Assembly: GCA_964508055.1 (NCBI GenBank)
Contig: CAZDRI010000003.1
Coordinates: 1-64,000 of the forward strand
Reading direction: 5' to 3'
From: CAZDRI01 sp964508055
GTDB lineage: Bacteria; Pseudomonadota; Gammaproteobacteria; PS1; Pseudothioglobaceae
DNA: 64,000 nucleotides
A program made the translations under genes and the position numbers. Every line of letters begins with the position of its first letter. Position 1 is the first letter of the stretch. The notes below the pieces were generated by a model that was given only the letters and a program-made list of their open reading frames with translations, did not search any database and had not been told where the DNA came from. This document shows positions 25,993 through 36,025 of the stretch, one piece after another.

Positions 25993-26496
25993 TTATTTTT
26001 TATAAACATTCTCTAAATATTCTAACACTAAAGGAGTTACATTTGCTTTGTCATTATTAAAAGCTATACCTTCATATAATATTAAATCATACCCTTCTCT
26101 TGTTCCAACCTCTTGGATAGAATCATTTATGAGGTTTTGAATTCTTTGCAATTCTTCATTTTTCTTAATTTCTAATTCTTCTTGAATATCATCTCTAGTC
26201 CTTTTTATTTTCTTTTGTAGAGCTATTATTTCTTTTTCTATCTCTCTTGCTTTTTCAGCGCTAATTATTGATTTTTGCTGTGAGTATAGGTTTGATTTTT
26301 CCTTATATTCTTTCGCTAAAGCAAGCATTTCTTTCTCTTGCGGCTTAAATTGGTCGGCTATCTCTTTGTTTGACTGTTGCACTTGAGGCGCTTTATCTAA
26401 TAACACTGAAACATTTACAGTTCCAATTTTAAGATTATTTGCATAAGTAGAGTTAACAGCAAAACCAATCATTAGTATTAAAAATATTTTTTTCAT
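25993..26496 (-). CDS. skp: Periplasmic chaperone Skp/OmpH family
   Basis: A 167-residue periplasmic chaperone for outer-membrane proteins. A signal peptide spans about 1-19, ending in TYA. The mature chain starts with LKIGTVNVSVLLDKAPQ, followed by a long charged coiled coil (about 55-125, rich in Lys, Glu and Gln) that forms the tentacles of the trimer, and ends in the conserved LVLEYLENVYKK. It directly follows bamA in the standard order bamA-skp-lpxD. Some relatives are annotated OmpH. Confidence 0.93.
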   Translation of the reverse strand: MKKIFLILMIGFAVNSTYANNLKIGTVNVSVLLDKAPQVQQSNKEIADQFKPQEKEMLALAKEYKEKSNLYSQQKSIISAEKAREIEKEIIALQKKIKRTRDDIQEELEIKKNEELQRIQNLINDSIQEVGTREGYDLILYEGIAFNNDKANVTPLVLEYLENVYKK

Positions 26497-26517
26497 ATTA
26501 ATATTCTCCTAAATATC

Positions 26518-28788
26518 TTAAAAAGTTGTTCCAATTGTAAATTCAAATTTATTTGTTTCATCCCCGCTTTTTTCAGCTAAAGGTGTTGCAAAATAGAAAC
26601 CAATAGGACCTATAGGCGTGAACCATGAAAAAGCTAAACCAGCCGAAGACCTTAAATCTTGGGATTCAAATTCTGAAACTTCTTCGTATACATTACCTAT
26701 ATCAACAAAAGCACTTATGCGCATATTTTTACTATCATCTACTAATGGTACTGGAGAAATAACTGCAGCTCCACCTGTAGTCAGCAACTCCCCTCCTTTT
26801 GAATCACCATCAGAATATTTTGGACCTAAAGAGTTAAAATCAAACCCACGAACTGATGAGCTACCACCAGCATAGTATCTTTTAAAAAATGGTAAATCCT
26901 CTCCACTATATCCATCTGCTACTGATAACGCTCCCCTTAGTTTAAAACTCACTTGTTTGTTTATGGGAAAATAACTCTCGTGTGATACTTTAGTTTTATA
27001 GAACCTATAATCTCCACCAGGTATAGCAATATCTATCCCTAAAACATTTTTTTGCCCTTTGGATGGAAAATAAAAGTTATCTAAAGTATTCTTACTCCAA
27101 CTGCTAGAAAGCAATAACTCTTTATCATCAGAGCTGCTACATTGAACTTCCTCTTTAGATTTAAAATCAGTGCCACAAGTTAAATCATTTTTAGCATACT
27201 GTAATGAGGTTTTAACTCTAGTCTCATCAGATAAAGGTATACCATATCCACCATTTACACCATAACTATCTATTTGATAATCAGAAACACTTAATTTGTC
27301 TGCATCTAGTTTCTTGAAAAATACTCCATAACTTAAACTGTGATTATCTTCTGTAAAAAAAGGATCAGTAAAAAAGAAATTGTAATTTTGCACGGCATCA
27401 CTATTTGCAAATTGAGCATTTAAAGTATTACCTGTACCGAGAAAATTTCTTTCAGATATTCCAAGATTAACAGATGTTCCAGTATTTGAACTGTGAGATA
27501 AGCCTATTGTAAAATTACCAGTTTTAGTTTCAGTAACATTAAAAGTTAAATCAATTTTATCATCGCTTCCTTCAACCTTTGAAGTTTCCATTGTTACATC
27601 AGAAAAATAACCTAGTTGTTTGAGTTTTTTAATTGATTTCTGAATATCTTTATATGAATACAAACCTCCTTCAGTTTGCCTTATTTCTCTTCTGATAACT
27701 TCATCTTGAGTTCTGGTATTACCTATTATTATTATTCTATTAATATATATTTTTCTATTTAAAGTGATATCAAAAGATATGTCTATAATTTTTTTATCTA
27801 ATTGTTTATTTGTTAAGGTTTCAACCTGAGAAAAGGCATAGCCTTTATTAGAAAATATTGCTTTTATTTCATTTATATCTGTGATTATTTCTCTTCTATT
27901 AAATAAATCTCCAGTTGCTATGTTTAAACTATTTCTTAAAGTATCCTCACTAACAATTCCTAATTCACCAGAAAAAACCAATTCTCCAACAAAATATTGG
28001 CTACCTTCATTAATTTGTATAGATATATCTATATGTTTCCTATCTGCTGAAAGAGATGTATTTATATTTTCAATTTTAAAGTCTATAAAACCATTATCAA
28101 TATAAAGAGATTTTAATTTTTCAATATCTGCATCTAATGCCAACTTTGAATAGTGATCTTTTTCAGTAAAATAATTAAAAAGTCCTGGACTTCCTATTGA
28201 AAAAACTGATAACAAATAATCCTCTGAATAAGATTTAGCACCAATGATTTCCATTGATTTTATTTTAGTAACATCTCCCTCATCAATAGTTATACTGACC
28301 TCTGCTCTATTTTGATCATCTACCTTAACTTTGCTTTTAATGTCTGTTGAATAATACCCTTGTGCAAGATATGTTTCTTCTAATTGTTTAACAAACTTTT
28401 CAAAAACAATCATACTAAAAACCCTTCCTTCTACTAAATCTATTCTAGTTAGTAGCTCTCCAATAGTATCATCATCAATAATACTATTACCTGATATATC
28501 CATAGATTTTATATGTGGATTTTCTTCCACACTGATAACAAGCTTGCTTCCTACCAATTCTAAGTCTATGTTTTTAAAAAAATTAGTTTTGTATAGAGTT
28601 TGTATTATTCTGTTAGAAATTAGCTCGTCTTGAGCATTATAATCGTCCCCTATTTCTACCGGCAAATAGTTTAAAACTGTCCCAGTAGATATAACTTTTA
28701 AGCCTCTTATTTCAATGCTAGTAATTGTTGTTGCATAAACAGAAGATACAAAAAATAAAGATAAAGTAATTAATTTTAAATATTTCAT
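26518..28788 (-). CDS. bamA: Outer membrane assembly factor BamA
   Basis: Central component of the BAM complex that inserts beta-barrel proteins. The 756 residues include a signal peptide (1-19, ending VYA), five POTRA domains (about 20-420) and a 16-strand barrel. The conserved VRGF of the barrel lock is in GGSSSVRGFDFN, and the product ends in a phenylalanine (FTIGTTF), the usual barrel end signal. The gene follows rseP by five bases and precedes skp, as in other gammaproteobacteria. Confidence 0.96.
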   Translation of the reverse strand: MKYLKLITLSLFFVSSVYATTITSIEIRGLKVISTGTVLNYLPVEIGDDYNAQDELISNRIIQTLYKTNFFKNIDLELVGSKLVISVEENPHIKSMDISGNSIIDDDTIGELLTRIDLVEGRVFSMIVFEKFVKQLEETYLAQGYYSTDIKSKVKVDDQNRAEVSITIDEGDVTKIKSMEIIGAKSYSEDYLLSVFSIGSPGLFNYFTEKDHYSKLALDADIEKLKSLYIDNGFIDFKIENINTSLSADRKHIDISIQINEGSQYFVGELVFSGELGIVSEDTLRNSLNIATGDLFNRREIITDINEIKAIFSNKGYAFSQVETLTNKQLDKKIIDISFDITLNRKIYINRIIIIGNTRTQDEVIRREIRQTEGGLYSYKDIQKSIKKLKQLGYFSDVTMETSKVEGSDDKIDLTFNVTETKTGNFTIGLSHSSNTGTSVNLGISERNFLGTGNTLNAQFANSDAVQNYNFFFTDPFFTEDNHSLSYGVFFKKLDADKLSVSDYQIDSYGVNGGYGIPLSDETRVKTSLQYAKNDLTCGTDFKSKEEVQCSSSDDKELLLSSSWSKNTLDNFYFPSKGQKNVLGIDIAIPGGDYRFYKTKVSHESYFPINKQVSFKLRGALSVADGYSGEDLPFFKRYYAGGSSSVRGFDFNSLGPKYSDGDSKGGELLTTGGAAVISPVPLVDDSKNMRISAFVDIGNVYEEVSEFESQDLRSSAGLAFSWFTPIGPIGFYFATPLAEKSGDETNKFEFTIGTTF

Positions 28789-28793
28789 AATTT

Positions 28794-30143
28794 TTAATAT
28801 TTTAATGAATTTAGTATGTCATTATAAACTGCAATTGACATTAAAATTAAAATTATTAACAATCCAATTTTTGAAGCAATAACTTGCACACTATCCTTTA
28901 GTGGCGAACCTTTTATTATTTCAATAACATAAAATAATAAATGCCCGCCATCTAATACAGGAATAGGCAATAAATTTAATACTGCTAAACTAACGCTTAT
29001 AAGAGCTAAGAAAGAAATAAAAGTTACCAACCCTATATTAAAACTTTGCCCAGCATAATTTGCTATAGTTATTGGTCCAGAAATGTGTTTAGTTGAAACT
29101 TTCCCCTTGAATATATTTACTAACATTTTTAAAGTAAGAGTTGATATTTTGTATGTTTTTTCTATTGCTAATGTAAAAGATTCAAAAAAGCTATGCTTGT
29201 CAATAACCTTCCAATCATCAAGCCAATTTTTTGGGACAAATACAAGAGCTCCAATTTTAGCTAAATTAGAGTCTTTGTCTAACTTTGGTGTTATATTTAA
29301 ACTATATGTATTTTCACCTCTTAATATGTTAAATGTTAATTTATTATTAGCATTTTTTTGAACAATACTTGCTAAGTCTGACCAAGATTTTATCTTTAAC
29401 CCATTTATTTTTGTAATTAAATCTCCTTTTATCAAACCAGAATTATACGCTGGAGAATTTATTAATACCTCATCAATAACAGGTTTTAATATTGGTTTTG
29501 CAAACTTAATCCCTAAATCCTTTATTAAATTTTCATCAATATTATTAGTCCAGTTTTCTGGCAGGTTTAAAATTAATTGTTTTTTTATTTTATCTTGTGA
29601 CTCAAGTTCTATAAAAACTTGTTTATTAAACGATGCCTCTAGCAGTTTTTCTACAACTGATTGTGTTGATAAAGTAGTGCTGTTATTAATACTTAAAAAC
29701 TTATCCTTTTCTTTAATTCCACTGTGATAGGCTATTGAGTTAGGTTCTACTTTTCCTACTATTGCTCTTATTCCATCTATTCCAATAATATATGTCGCCG
29801 TATAAGCAAAAATAGCAAAGATGAAATTTGCCATTGGTCCAGCAGCAGCTATGGCAATTCTTTTATAAACACTTTGTTGATTGAAGGCATAGGGTAAGTC
29901 TTTTTTATCTACATCACCTTCTCTTTCATCTAACATTTTGACAAACCCGCCAAATGGAAGGGCACAGATAGTATATGTGGTGTCACCTTTTTTCCAAGAT
30001 TTTAGTATTTTCCCAAATCCTATAGAAAATCTTAAAACTTTAACTCCTGATTTCTTTGCAACCCAGAAATGTCCAAATTCATGAACAGTAACTATTATTC
30101 CTATTGTTAATGCAAAAGAAAATAAAGTAACAAAAAAATCCAT
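28794..30143 (-). CDS. rseP: Intramembrane site-2 metalloprotease RseP
   Basis: Cleaves anti-sigma factors in the inner membrane as part of envelope stress signalling. The zinc motif HEFGH is at 21-25 in the first helix, and the third ligand is in NLLPIPVLDGGHLLFY near 395-410. Two PDZ domains lie between (about 115-190 and 210-290, with GDLITKINGLKIKSW). The 449-residue length is normal. It is the gene before bamA, the standard arrangement; sigma-E and RseA genes are not seen here. Confidence 0.96.
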   Translation of the reverse strand: MDFFVTLFSFALTIGIIVTVHEFGHFWVAKKSGVKVLRFSIGFGKILKSWKKGDTTYTICALPFGGFVKMLDEREGDVDKKDLPYAFNQQSVYKRIAIAAAGPMANFIFAIFAYTATYIIGIDGIRAIVGKVEPNSIAYHSGIKEKDKFLSINNSTTLSTQSVVEKLLEASFNKQVFIELESQDKIKKQLILNLPENWTNNIDENLIKDLGIKFAKPILKPVIDEVLINSPAYNSGLIKGDLITKINGLKIKSWSDLASIVQKNANNKLTFNILRGENTYSLNITPKLDKDSNLAKIGALVFVPKNWLDDWKVIDKHSFFESFTLAIEKTYKISTLTLKMLVNIFKGKVSTKHISGPITIANYAGQSFNIGLVTFISFLALISVSLAVLNLLPIPVLDGGHLLFYVIEIIKGSPLKDSVQVIASKIGLLIILILMSIAVYNDILNSLKY

Positions 30144-30500
30144 TTATTTAATTTGAGAGTGGTTATGGTTTGCATTTTTTAATTTTTCTAAATATTCATT
30201 CCATAATTTATCATAATTACTACAAAGGCTATATAAATAATCCCAAGAATAAATGCCAGTATCATGACTATCGCTAAAAAATAAAGTAATAGCATAATTG
30301 CCTGTAGCCCGGATGTCTTTAATAGTTACATTTTCCTTGTCTACTTGTAAAATCTCTTCCTCAGGGCTGTGGCCTCTTACCTCAGCAGATGGTGAGTAAA
30401 CCCTTAAAAATTCTGCACTAAGTTGAAAATCTTTATCATTAAAAGTGATAGTTAAATTTTTTTTGCTTTTGTCTAATTTAATATTAGTTGGTGTTATCAT
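30144..30500 (-). CDS. DUF971 (gamma-butyrobetaine hydroxylase-like N-terminal) protein
   Basis: A 118-residue stand-alone DUF971 domain, marked by [16 protein letters not shown] near 28-43 and the aromatic [11 protein letters not shown] near 83-93. These domains resemble the N-terminal part of gamma-butyrobetaine hydroxylase and may bind Fe-S clusters or take part in Fe-S assembly, but no activity is proven for the short form. It overlaps the hslU stop by four bases. hslV-hslU-DUF971 is a frequent gammaproteobacterial order; here hslV is missing. Confidence 0.85.
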   Translation of the reverse strand: MITPTNIKLDKSKKNLTITFNDKDFQLSAEFLRVYSPSAEVRGHSPEEEILQVDKENVTIKDIRATGNYAITLFFSDSHDTGIYSWDYLYSLCSNYDKLWNEYLEKLKNANHNHSQIK

Positions 30501-31813
30501 AATATGTAACGACTTAAATCTTGATTTTGTGATAATTCTTTAAGCTTTTCATCAACATATTCTAAATTTATTTTAAATGATTTTTTCCTAGCATCAGGCA
30601 CATCAAATAATATATCTTCCAAGAGTTTTTCTAATAAAGTATGTAATCTTCTAGCGCCTATATTCTCAGTTGTATCATTTACTTGGTGTGCAAGTTCAGC
30701 TATTCTTTTTAAAGAATCTTTAGTAAAAGATAATTTAAATCCCTCGGTAGCTAACATTGCTTGATATTGTTCTATTAAAGAGTAATCTGGTTCAGTTAAT
30801 ATTCGCACAAAATCTTCTATAGTTAAAGCCTTTAGTTCTACTCTTATTGGAAGTCTGCCTTGTAATTCAGGGATTAAGTCAGATGGCTTCGCTAAATGAA
30901 AAGCACCTGATGTTATAAATAAAATATGGTTAGTATCCACCATTCCATGTTTGGTTGACACAATACTACCTTCAATCAAAGGTAATAAATCTCTTTGCAC
31001 TCCTTCACGAGATACATTTGCAGAATTTTTATCACTTCCTGTTATTTTGTCTATTTCATCAATAAACACTATGCCATTTTGCATTACATTTTCTAATGCT
31101 TTTTCTTTGACTTTTTCATTATCAACTAAACTATGAGCTTCTTCTTCTGTTAAATATTTAAGAGCTTCTTTAACTTTAAGTTTTTTTAATTTCTTTTTGT
31201 TTAAACGCATATCGTGAAGTATATTTTGCAGACTACTAGTCATCTCTTCTAAACCTTGGGGTCCCATAATTTCTATATTAGGACTACTAGTATTAACCTT
31301 AACATCAAGCTCTTTATTATCTAACTCGCCAGATATTATTTTTTTTCTGAATTTATATCTTGTATTAGCTCTTGGCTCAACTTCTTCGCTTCCAGACGCC
31401 TTAGGTAGCATTATATCTAAGACTCTTTCAATAGCATTGTTTTCTGCTTGTTTTTGCACTCTGTCCCATGCCAATTGTTGTTCTTTTTTTACTGATACAT
31501 CTGCCAAATCACGAATAATTGATTCTACATCTCTACCTACATAACCTATTTCAGTAAACTTGGTTGCCTCTACTTTTATAAAAGGAGCATTAACTAATAT
31601 TGCAAGTCGGCGGGATATTTCTGTTTTACCAACTCCTGTTGGACCTATCATTAAGATATTCTTAGGGGTTATTTCTTTGCTCATACCTAAGTCTGTCTGC
31701 ATTCTTCTCCAACGATTTCTAAGTGCAATCGCAACAGATTTTTTGGCTTGTTGTTGACCTATGATATGCTTGTTTAATTCATTAACAATGTTTTTAGGTG
31801 TTAACTCTAGCAT
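30497..31813 (-). CDS. hslU: ATP-dependent protease ATPase subunit HslU
   Basis: AAA+ unfoldase that feeds substrates to the HslV peptidase. The 438 residues show Walker A GPTGVGKT at 57-64, the pore loop GYVG at 90-93, Walker B in [11 protein letters not shown], and sensor 2 in [11 protein letters not shown]. The final residues LSRYIL are the tail that docks into HslV, so a partner is expected. Yet hslV, which normally precedes hslU, is absent: the next gene upstream is the divergent dapF. hslV must be elsewhere or the pair has been split. Confidence 0.95.
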   Translation of the reverse strand: MLELTPKNIVNELNKHIIGQQQAKKSVAIALRNRWRRMQTDLGMSKEITPKNILMIGPTGVGKTEISRRLAILVNAPFIKVEATKFTEIGYVGRDVESIIRDLADVSVKKEQQLAWDRVQKQAENNAIERVLDIMLPKASGSEEVEPRANTRYKFRKKIISGELDNKELDVKVNTSSPNIEIMGPQGLEEMTSSLQNILHDMRLNKKKLKKLKVKEALKYLTEEEAHSLVDNEKVKEKALENVMQNGIVFIDEIDKITGSDKNSANVSREGVQRDLLPLIEGSIVSTKHGMVDTNHILFITSGAFHLAKPSDLIPELQGRLPIRVELKALTIEDFVRILTEPDYSLIEQYQAMLATEGFKLSFTKDSLKRIAELAHQVNDTTENIGARRLHTLLEKLLEDILFDVPDARKKSFKINLEYVDEKLKELSQNQDLSRYIL

Positions 31814-31873
31814 ATAAACTTTATATTATTTGTATAATTGTAAAAACACTAATATTTTACAGTTTAAACATTT

Positions 31874-32686
31874 ATGATATTAATACATTTTACAAAAATG
31901 CACAGCCTGGGAAATGACTTTATTATCTTAGACAATAGAGATAATAAAATAAACCTTAAAAAAGCTGAAATTAAAAAATTATCCAATCGTAATTTTGGTA
32001 TTGGTTTTGACCAGCTATTAGTGGTAGAAAACCCTACGATTGATAATGTTGATTTTGACTATCGTATTTATAATGCAAATGGTACAGAGGTTGAGCAGTG
32101 TGGTAATGGTACTAGATGTTTTTATAAATATGTAACTGCAAAAGGCATTAGTAATAAAAAAACTATAACAGTAAGAACTAGTGGAGGCATTTTAAATATA
32201 ACAAAAAAAGATAATATAATTCTAACTGATATGGCTAAGCCTATCTTTAATCCAAAAGATATACCGTTTATTGCAGATAGTATAAAAAATACATATAAAA
32301 TTTTAGACTACGAACTTGGTGTTTTGTCTATGGGAAATCCGCATTGTGTTTTGATTGTTGATGATATTGAAAAACCAATAAAAGAAATAGCTAGAAAGAT
32401 AATAGCTAGCCCTTACTTTCCAAATGGTGTTAATGTTAGCTTTTTAAAAATTGAAAATAAAGATGAAGTTTATTTAAGAGTTTATGAAAGAGGTGTTGGT
32501 GAAACCCTAGCATGTGGAAGTGGGGCTTGTGCTGCTGTTGTATATGGAATAATCTTAAATAAATTAAATAGTAAGGTAATAGTCCATCTAAAAGGCGGCG
32601 ATTTATCAGTTAGTTGGACAAAAGGACAAAATGTTATAATGGGCGGCGATGCTAATTTTGTTTTTGAAGGTCATATTAATATATAG
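31874..32686 (+). CDS. dapF: Diaminopimelate epimerase DapF
   Basis: Interconverts LL- and meso-diaminopimelate for lysine and peptidoglycan synthesis. The 270-residue cofactor-free racemase has both catalytic cysteines: Cys76 in EQCGNGTRC and Cys214 in ACGSGACAA. KMHSLGNDFIILD at the start and MGNPHCVLIVDD in the middle are further signatures. It diverges from hslU across 60 bp and precedes ccoS by nine bases. Confidence 0.96.
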   Translation: MILIHFTKMHSLGNDFIILDNRDNKINLKKAEIKKLSNRNFGIGFDQLLVVENPTIDNVDFDYRIYNANGTEVEQCGNGTRCFYKYVTAKGISNKKTITVRTSGGILNITKKDNIILTDMAKPIFNPKDIPFIADSIKNTYKILDYELGVLSMGNPHCVLIVDDIEKPIKEIARKIIASPYFPNGVNVSFLKIENKDEVYLRVYERGVGETLACGSGACAAVVYGIILNKLNSKVIVHLKGGDLSVSWTKGQNVIMGGDANFVFEGHINI

Positions 32687-32695
32687 CCTAATATA

Positions 32696-32863
32696 ATGGA
32701 TATTATTTACTTACTAATTTCTAGTGTGATAATAGTTGGAATATTGTTAGTTATACTGTTAATAGTTGCAGCTAAAAATAATCAATTTGAAGACTTAGAT
32801 GGTGAAGGACAAAGAATATTGTTTGATGAAGATGATATGTCTGCAAAAGAGATTAAAAAATGA
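32696..32863 (+). CDS. ccoS: cbb3-type cytochrome oxidase assembly protein CcoS
   Basis: A 55-residue membrane protein with one hydrophobic helix (about 3-25). The helix is followed by the family hallmark FEDLDGEGQRILFDED, close to the classical GQFDDLDxPAxRIL consensus. CcoS is needed for cofactor insertion into cbb3 oxidase. Its presence implies a high-affinity terminal oxidase elsewhere in the genome. The gene is separate from any ccoNOQP or ccoGHI genes here and overlaps ibaG (ATGA). Confidence 0.88.
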   Translation: MDIIYLLISSVIIVGILLVILLIVAAKNNQFEDLDGEGQRILFDEDDMSAKEIKK

Positions 32864-33102
32864 CTTTAGATGATATAAAAGAAAAAATAAGCTCGGGCTT
32901 TGAAAAAGCAGAAATAAACCTAACTGGTGATGGATGTAATTGCTCTGCTACAGTAATATCTGATGAATTTTTAAATATGTCTCTACTGCAAAGACAAAGA
33001 AAAGTATTGCATACTGTTAAAGAAGAAATTGCAAGTGGTGAGCTCCATGCTCTTTCTGTTAAAACATACACTTTGAAAGAAAAATCAAAATTAAAATCAT
33101 AA
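32860..33102 (+). CDS. ibaG: BolA family protein, IbaG-like
   Basis: An 80-residue BolA-type protein, a partner of monothiol glutaredoxins in Fe-S handling. It has the IbaG pattern: an acidic start helix, LTGDGCNCSATVISDEF (the loop with a possible ligand Cys), the RQRKVLHTVKEEI helix and ELHALSVKTYT. The His in ELHALS is the usual cluster ligand. It overlaps ccoS by four bases. ibaG often precedes murA in gammaproteobacteria; here the next gene is the convergent topA. Confidence 0.88.
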   Translation: MTLDDIKEKISSGFEKAEINLTGDGCNCSATVISDEFLNMSLLQRQRKVLHTVKEEIASGELHALSVKTYTLKEKSKLKS

Positions 33103-33202
33103 CTTTCTTACCCGCCTAAATTTAGAAACAATACTAAAATTATCAAAAAGATTAGTTTAATTTACAGATTTTAGCTTTTGTTACTCTAATACTAAAAGGA
33201 CC

Positions 33203-35518
33203 TTAAGTTTTTTTTAGTCTTGGTTTTTTAATTGGTACTAATTTGCCGCTTATAGCTTTTTTACATTCGTTTAAAGTTAATGTTTTTGGGTCTTTATCAG
33301 CAAATATTTTTTTTATCGTGATGTTTTTTTGTCCTTTGCCTTTTTTTAATCCATTCCAAATATAAGGTCCAAATCTACCATTTAATATTTGGATATCTGA
33401 ATCTTTAAAAGTTTTAATTATTCGTTCTGCATCAAACTTTTCTTTTTGGGCTATAAGTTCCAAAGCTTCTTCAAGAGTAACTGTCTCTGGTGAAATATCT
33501 TTTAGCGATACATATTTTTTACCATAATGTAAATAAGGACCAAACCTACCATAATTTGCTCTTATGGTTTCTCCATTATTAGTTTCTCCTACAACACGAG
33601 GCATTTTAAATAATTCTAATACTTCTTCTAAAGTTATTGTCTCAATATTTTGTTGCTTTTTTAAACTTGCAAATTTTGGTTTTTCTTCGTCATCCCTGCT
33701 TCCTATCTGAGCAAATGCCCCATAGCGTCCAAACCTAACTGTTATTGGTTTGCCAGACTCAGAGTCAATGCCTAATTCTCTTTCATTGTGGGTTTCTTCT
33801 CTTGGTGCTTCTAATGCTTCACCAATTTTAGGATGAAAGTCTTTATAAAATTCTTTTACTACTTCTTGCCATTTTTTATTTTCATTAGCAATTTTGTCAA
33901 AATTTTGTTCTAAGTTTGCAGTAAATTTATAATTGACAATGTTAGAAAAATACTTACTTAAAAAGTCTACTAGCAAAAAAGCAACATTAGTTGGAAACAG
34001 TTTGTTTCTTTCTGAACCTACTGTTTCAGTCCTTTTAGATGTTATTATTTTTTTATCTTTGATTTCTATAGTGTGATATTTTCTTTCACTGCCTTCTCTG
34101 CTTTCTTTTACAACATAGCCTCTATCTTGAACTGTTGATACCATAGTTGCAAAAGTTGATGGTCTCCCAATACCCATATCTTCAATCTTTTTAACTAAAG
34201 ATGCTTCAATATATCTTGGTTTATGTTTTGAGAAACTTTCTCTAGCAATTAAATAATCTAGTTCTAACTCTTCACCTAACTTAACTTTTGGTAATAATTT
34301 ATCATCATTATTACTACCATAAATTTTTAAGAATCCGCCAAATTTTAAAACTTCTCCACTAGCAATAAAGTTTTCATTGCGGTTTGATATGTTGATTTTA
34401 ATAGTAGTCTTTTCTAATCTTGCTACACTCATTTGTGAAGCTATGGTTCTGTTATATATTAGCTTATATAACTTTAATTCATTTGCTGCAAGGCTTTTTA
34501 TTATGTCACTCTTTAAATTTGTTGGTCTTATTGCTTCATGAGCTTCTTGTGCACTAGAGCTTTTAGTTTTATAACGCCTTGGGTGCGAATATTCACTACC
34601 AAATTTTGAGTTAATAACATTTTTTGCATCATTAATTGCTGTTTCTGATAAATTCAATGAATCAGTTCTCATATAAGATATATGCCCATTTCTATACAAA
34701 TCTTGCGCTAAACTCATTGTTTGTTTGACAGAAAATCCTAGTTTTTGAGATGCTTCTTGTTGCAATGTTGAAGTTATAAAAGGAGGTTTTGGTGATCTAT
34801 ATGTGGGTGTATTCTTAACATCACTTATAGTTAAATTTGCATTTATTATATCTTTTGTGAAAGTGTGGGCTGTATCTTCATCTGCAAATTCTTTATCAAG
34901 TTTTACTTCAATTAAGTTACTATCTTTAGTCTTAGTTACTGCAGTTATTTTATAAGTAGATTTTGGTGTGAAACTTTGAATTTCTCTTTCTCTATCCACT
35001 ACTAATTTAACTACTGCTGATTGCACTCTGCCTGCAGAACGAGCTCCTGATATCTTCCTCCATAAAACTGGAGATATTTCAAAACCTACTAAACGGTCTA
35101 AAATTCTTCTTGCTTGTTGAGCATCAACTAGCTTTTTATTTATTATTCTTGGGTTTTTTATAGCATCAATAACCGCTTGTTTAGTAATTTCATTAAAAAC
35201 TATCCTTGGAGTATCATCTGCTAAATTTAAAACTTGGGATAAATGCCACGCAATTGCTTCTCCTTCCCTATCCTCATCAGTAGCTAGCCATACTTTATCG
35301 TGTGTTTTTGTTGATTTTCTTAAATTTGCAACAATTTTTCTTTTATCACTACTTACTTCATACTTAGGCTCAAAATTGTTATCAATATCAATGCCCATAT
35401 TTTTCTTAGGCATATCACGAATATGTCCTATGCTAGATTTTACTGTATAGTCTTTACCAAGAAATTTTTCAATAGTTTTGGCTTTTGCTGGGGATTCTAC
35501 GATAATTAAATTTTTCAT
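33203..35518 (-). CDS. topA: DNA topoisomerase I TopA
   Basis: Relaxes negative supercoils. The 771 residues start with the Toprim domain (LIIVESPAKAKTIEKFLG; DEDREGEAIAWHL). The catalytic tyrosine is near 280 in ISYMRTDS. The C-terminal part, from about 580, carries three topoisomerase C-terminal repeats with the GRFGPY motif and ends in a Lys-rich tail. No Cys4 zinc ribbons of the Escherichia coli type are present. The product is therefore shorter than the 865-residue E. coli enzyme and resembles the zinc-free architecture common in other bacterial groups. Confidence 0.95.
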   Translation of the reverse strand: MKNLIIVESPAKAKTIEKFLGKDYTVKSSIGHIRDMPKKNMGIDIDNNFEPKYEVSSDKRKIVANLRKSTKTHDKVWLATDEDREGEAIAWHLSQVLNLADDTPRIVFNEITKQAVIDAIKNPRIINKKLVDAQQARRILDRLVGFEISPVLWRKISGARSAGRVQSAVVKLVVDREREIQSFTPKSTYKITAVTKTKDSNLIEVKLDKEFADEDTAHTFTKDIINANLTISDVKNTPTYRSPKPPFITSTLQQEASQKLGFSVKQTMSLAQDLYRNGHISYMRTDSLNLSETAINDAKNVINSKFGSEYSHPRRYKTKSSSAQEAHEAIRPTNLKSDIIKSLAANELKLYKLIYNRTIASQMSVARLEKTTIKINISNRNENFIASGEVLKFGGFLKIYGSNNDDKLLPKVKLGEELELDYLIARESFSKHKPRYIEASLVKKIEDMGIGRPSTFATMVSTVQDRGYVVKESREGSERKYHTIEIKDKKIITSKRTETVGSERNKLFPTNVAFLLVDFLSKYFSNIVNYKFTANLEQNFDKIANENKKWQEVVKEFYKDFHPKIGEALEAPREETHNERELGIDSESGKPITVRFGRYGAFAQIGSRDDEEKPKFASLKKQQNIETITLEEVLELFKMPRVVGETNNGETIRANYGRFGPYLHYGKKYVSLKDISPETVTLEEALELIAQKEKFDAERIIKTFKDSDIQILNGRFGPYIWNGLKKGKGQKNITIKKIFADKDPKTLTLNECKKAISGKLVPIKKPRLKKT

Positions 35519-35541
35519 AATTCATTCAGATAAAAATATTG

Positions 35542-36024
35542 TTATTGCAAAGTTTGATTGTCATCAGCAAATACAATATTTTCCGCCAAATCTGATTGAA
35601 TATCATAAGCATCATTACTTAGCACCATCATTGATATCCATTTTAAGTCTTCTAATGTAAGATTAGGTTCACCTAAATTTAGAGCTTGTTCAATTATCAT
35701 TTCTCTTTGATTAGTATTTAATTGTCCAATGTCTTCCATAAACATTAAAAAACCTTGACATTTTATATCTAACTTTGTTTTTTCTTCTTTAGAGTAAACT
35801 CTACAACCTCCTTTTGAAGGGGTTTGCAAATACTTATTACTTTTCGCAGTTGAAACATTATTCAACCAATCAATAGCTTTATCAATTTTACCATTATCAA
35901 AACCCGCTTTTACCAGATGGTTTTTTAATGTTATATCATCAATAACATTATTATCATTACTTGCTTTTTCAAATATGACGTCAAACATAAAAGTTAAGAC
36001 ATCTAAGATATTGTTTTTTATCAT
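35542..36024 (-). CDS. smg: Smg family protein (DUF494)
   Basis: A 160-residue cytosolic protein of the Smg family. It begins ILDVLTFMFDVIFEKA, continues with a helical region, a RVYSKEEKTKLDIKCQGFLMFMED core and ends with LEDLKWISMMVLSND. Smg genes nearly always sit between dprA and topA in gammaproteobacteria, exactly as here. The function is unknown. One base separates it from dprA, so they are co-transcribed. Confidence 0.92.
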   Translation of the reverse strand: MIKNNILDVLTFMFDVIFEKASNDNNVIDDITLKNHLVKAGFDNGKIDKAIDWLNNVSTAKSNKYLQTPSKGGCRVYSKEEKTKLDIKCQGFLMFMEDIGQLNTNQREMIIEQALNLGEPNLTLEDLKWISMMVLSNDAYDIQSDLAENIVFADDNQTLQ

Positions 36025-36025
36025 G

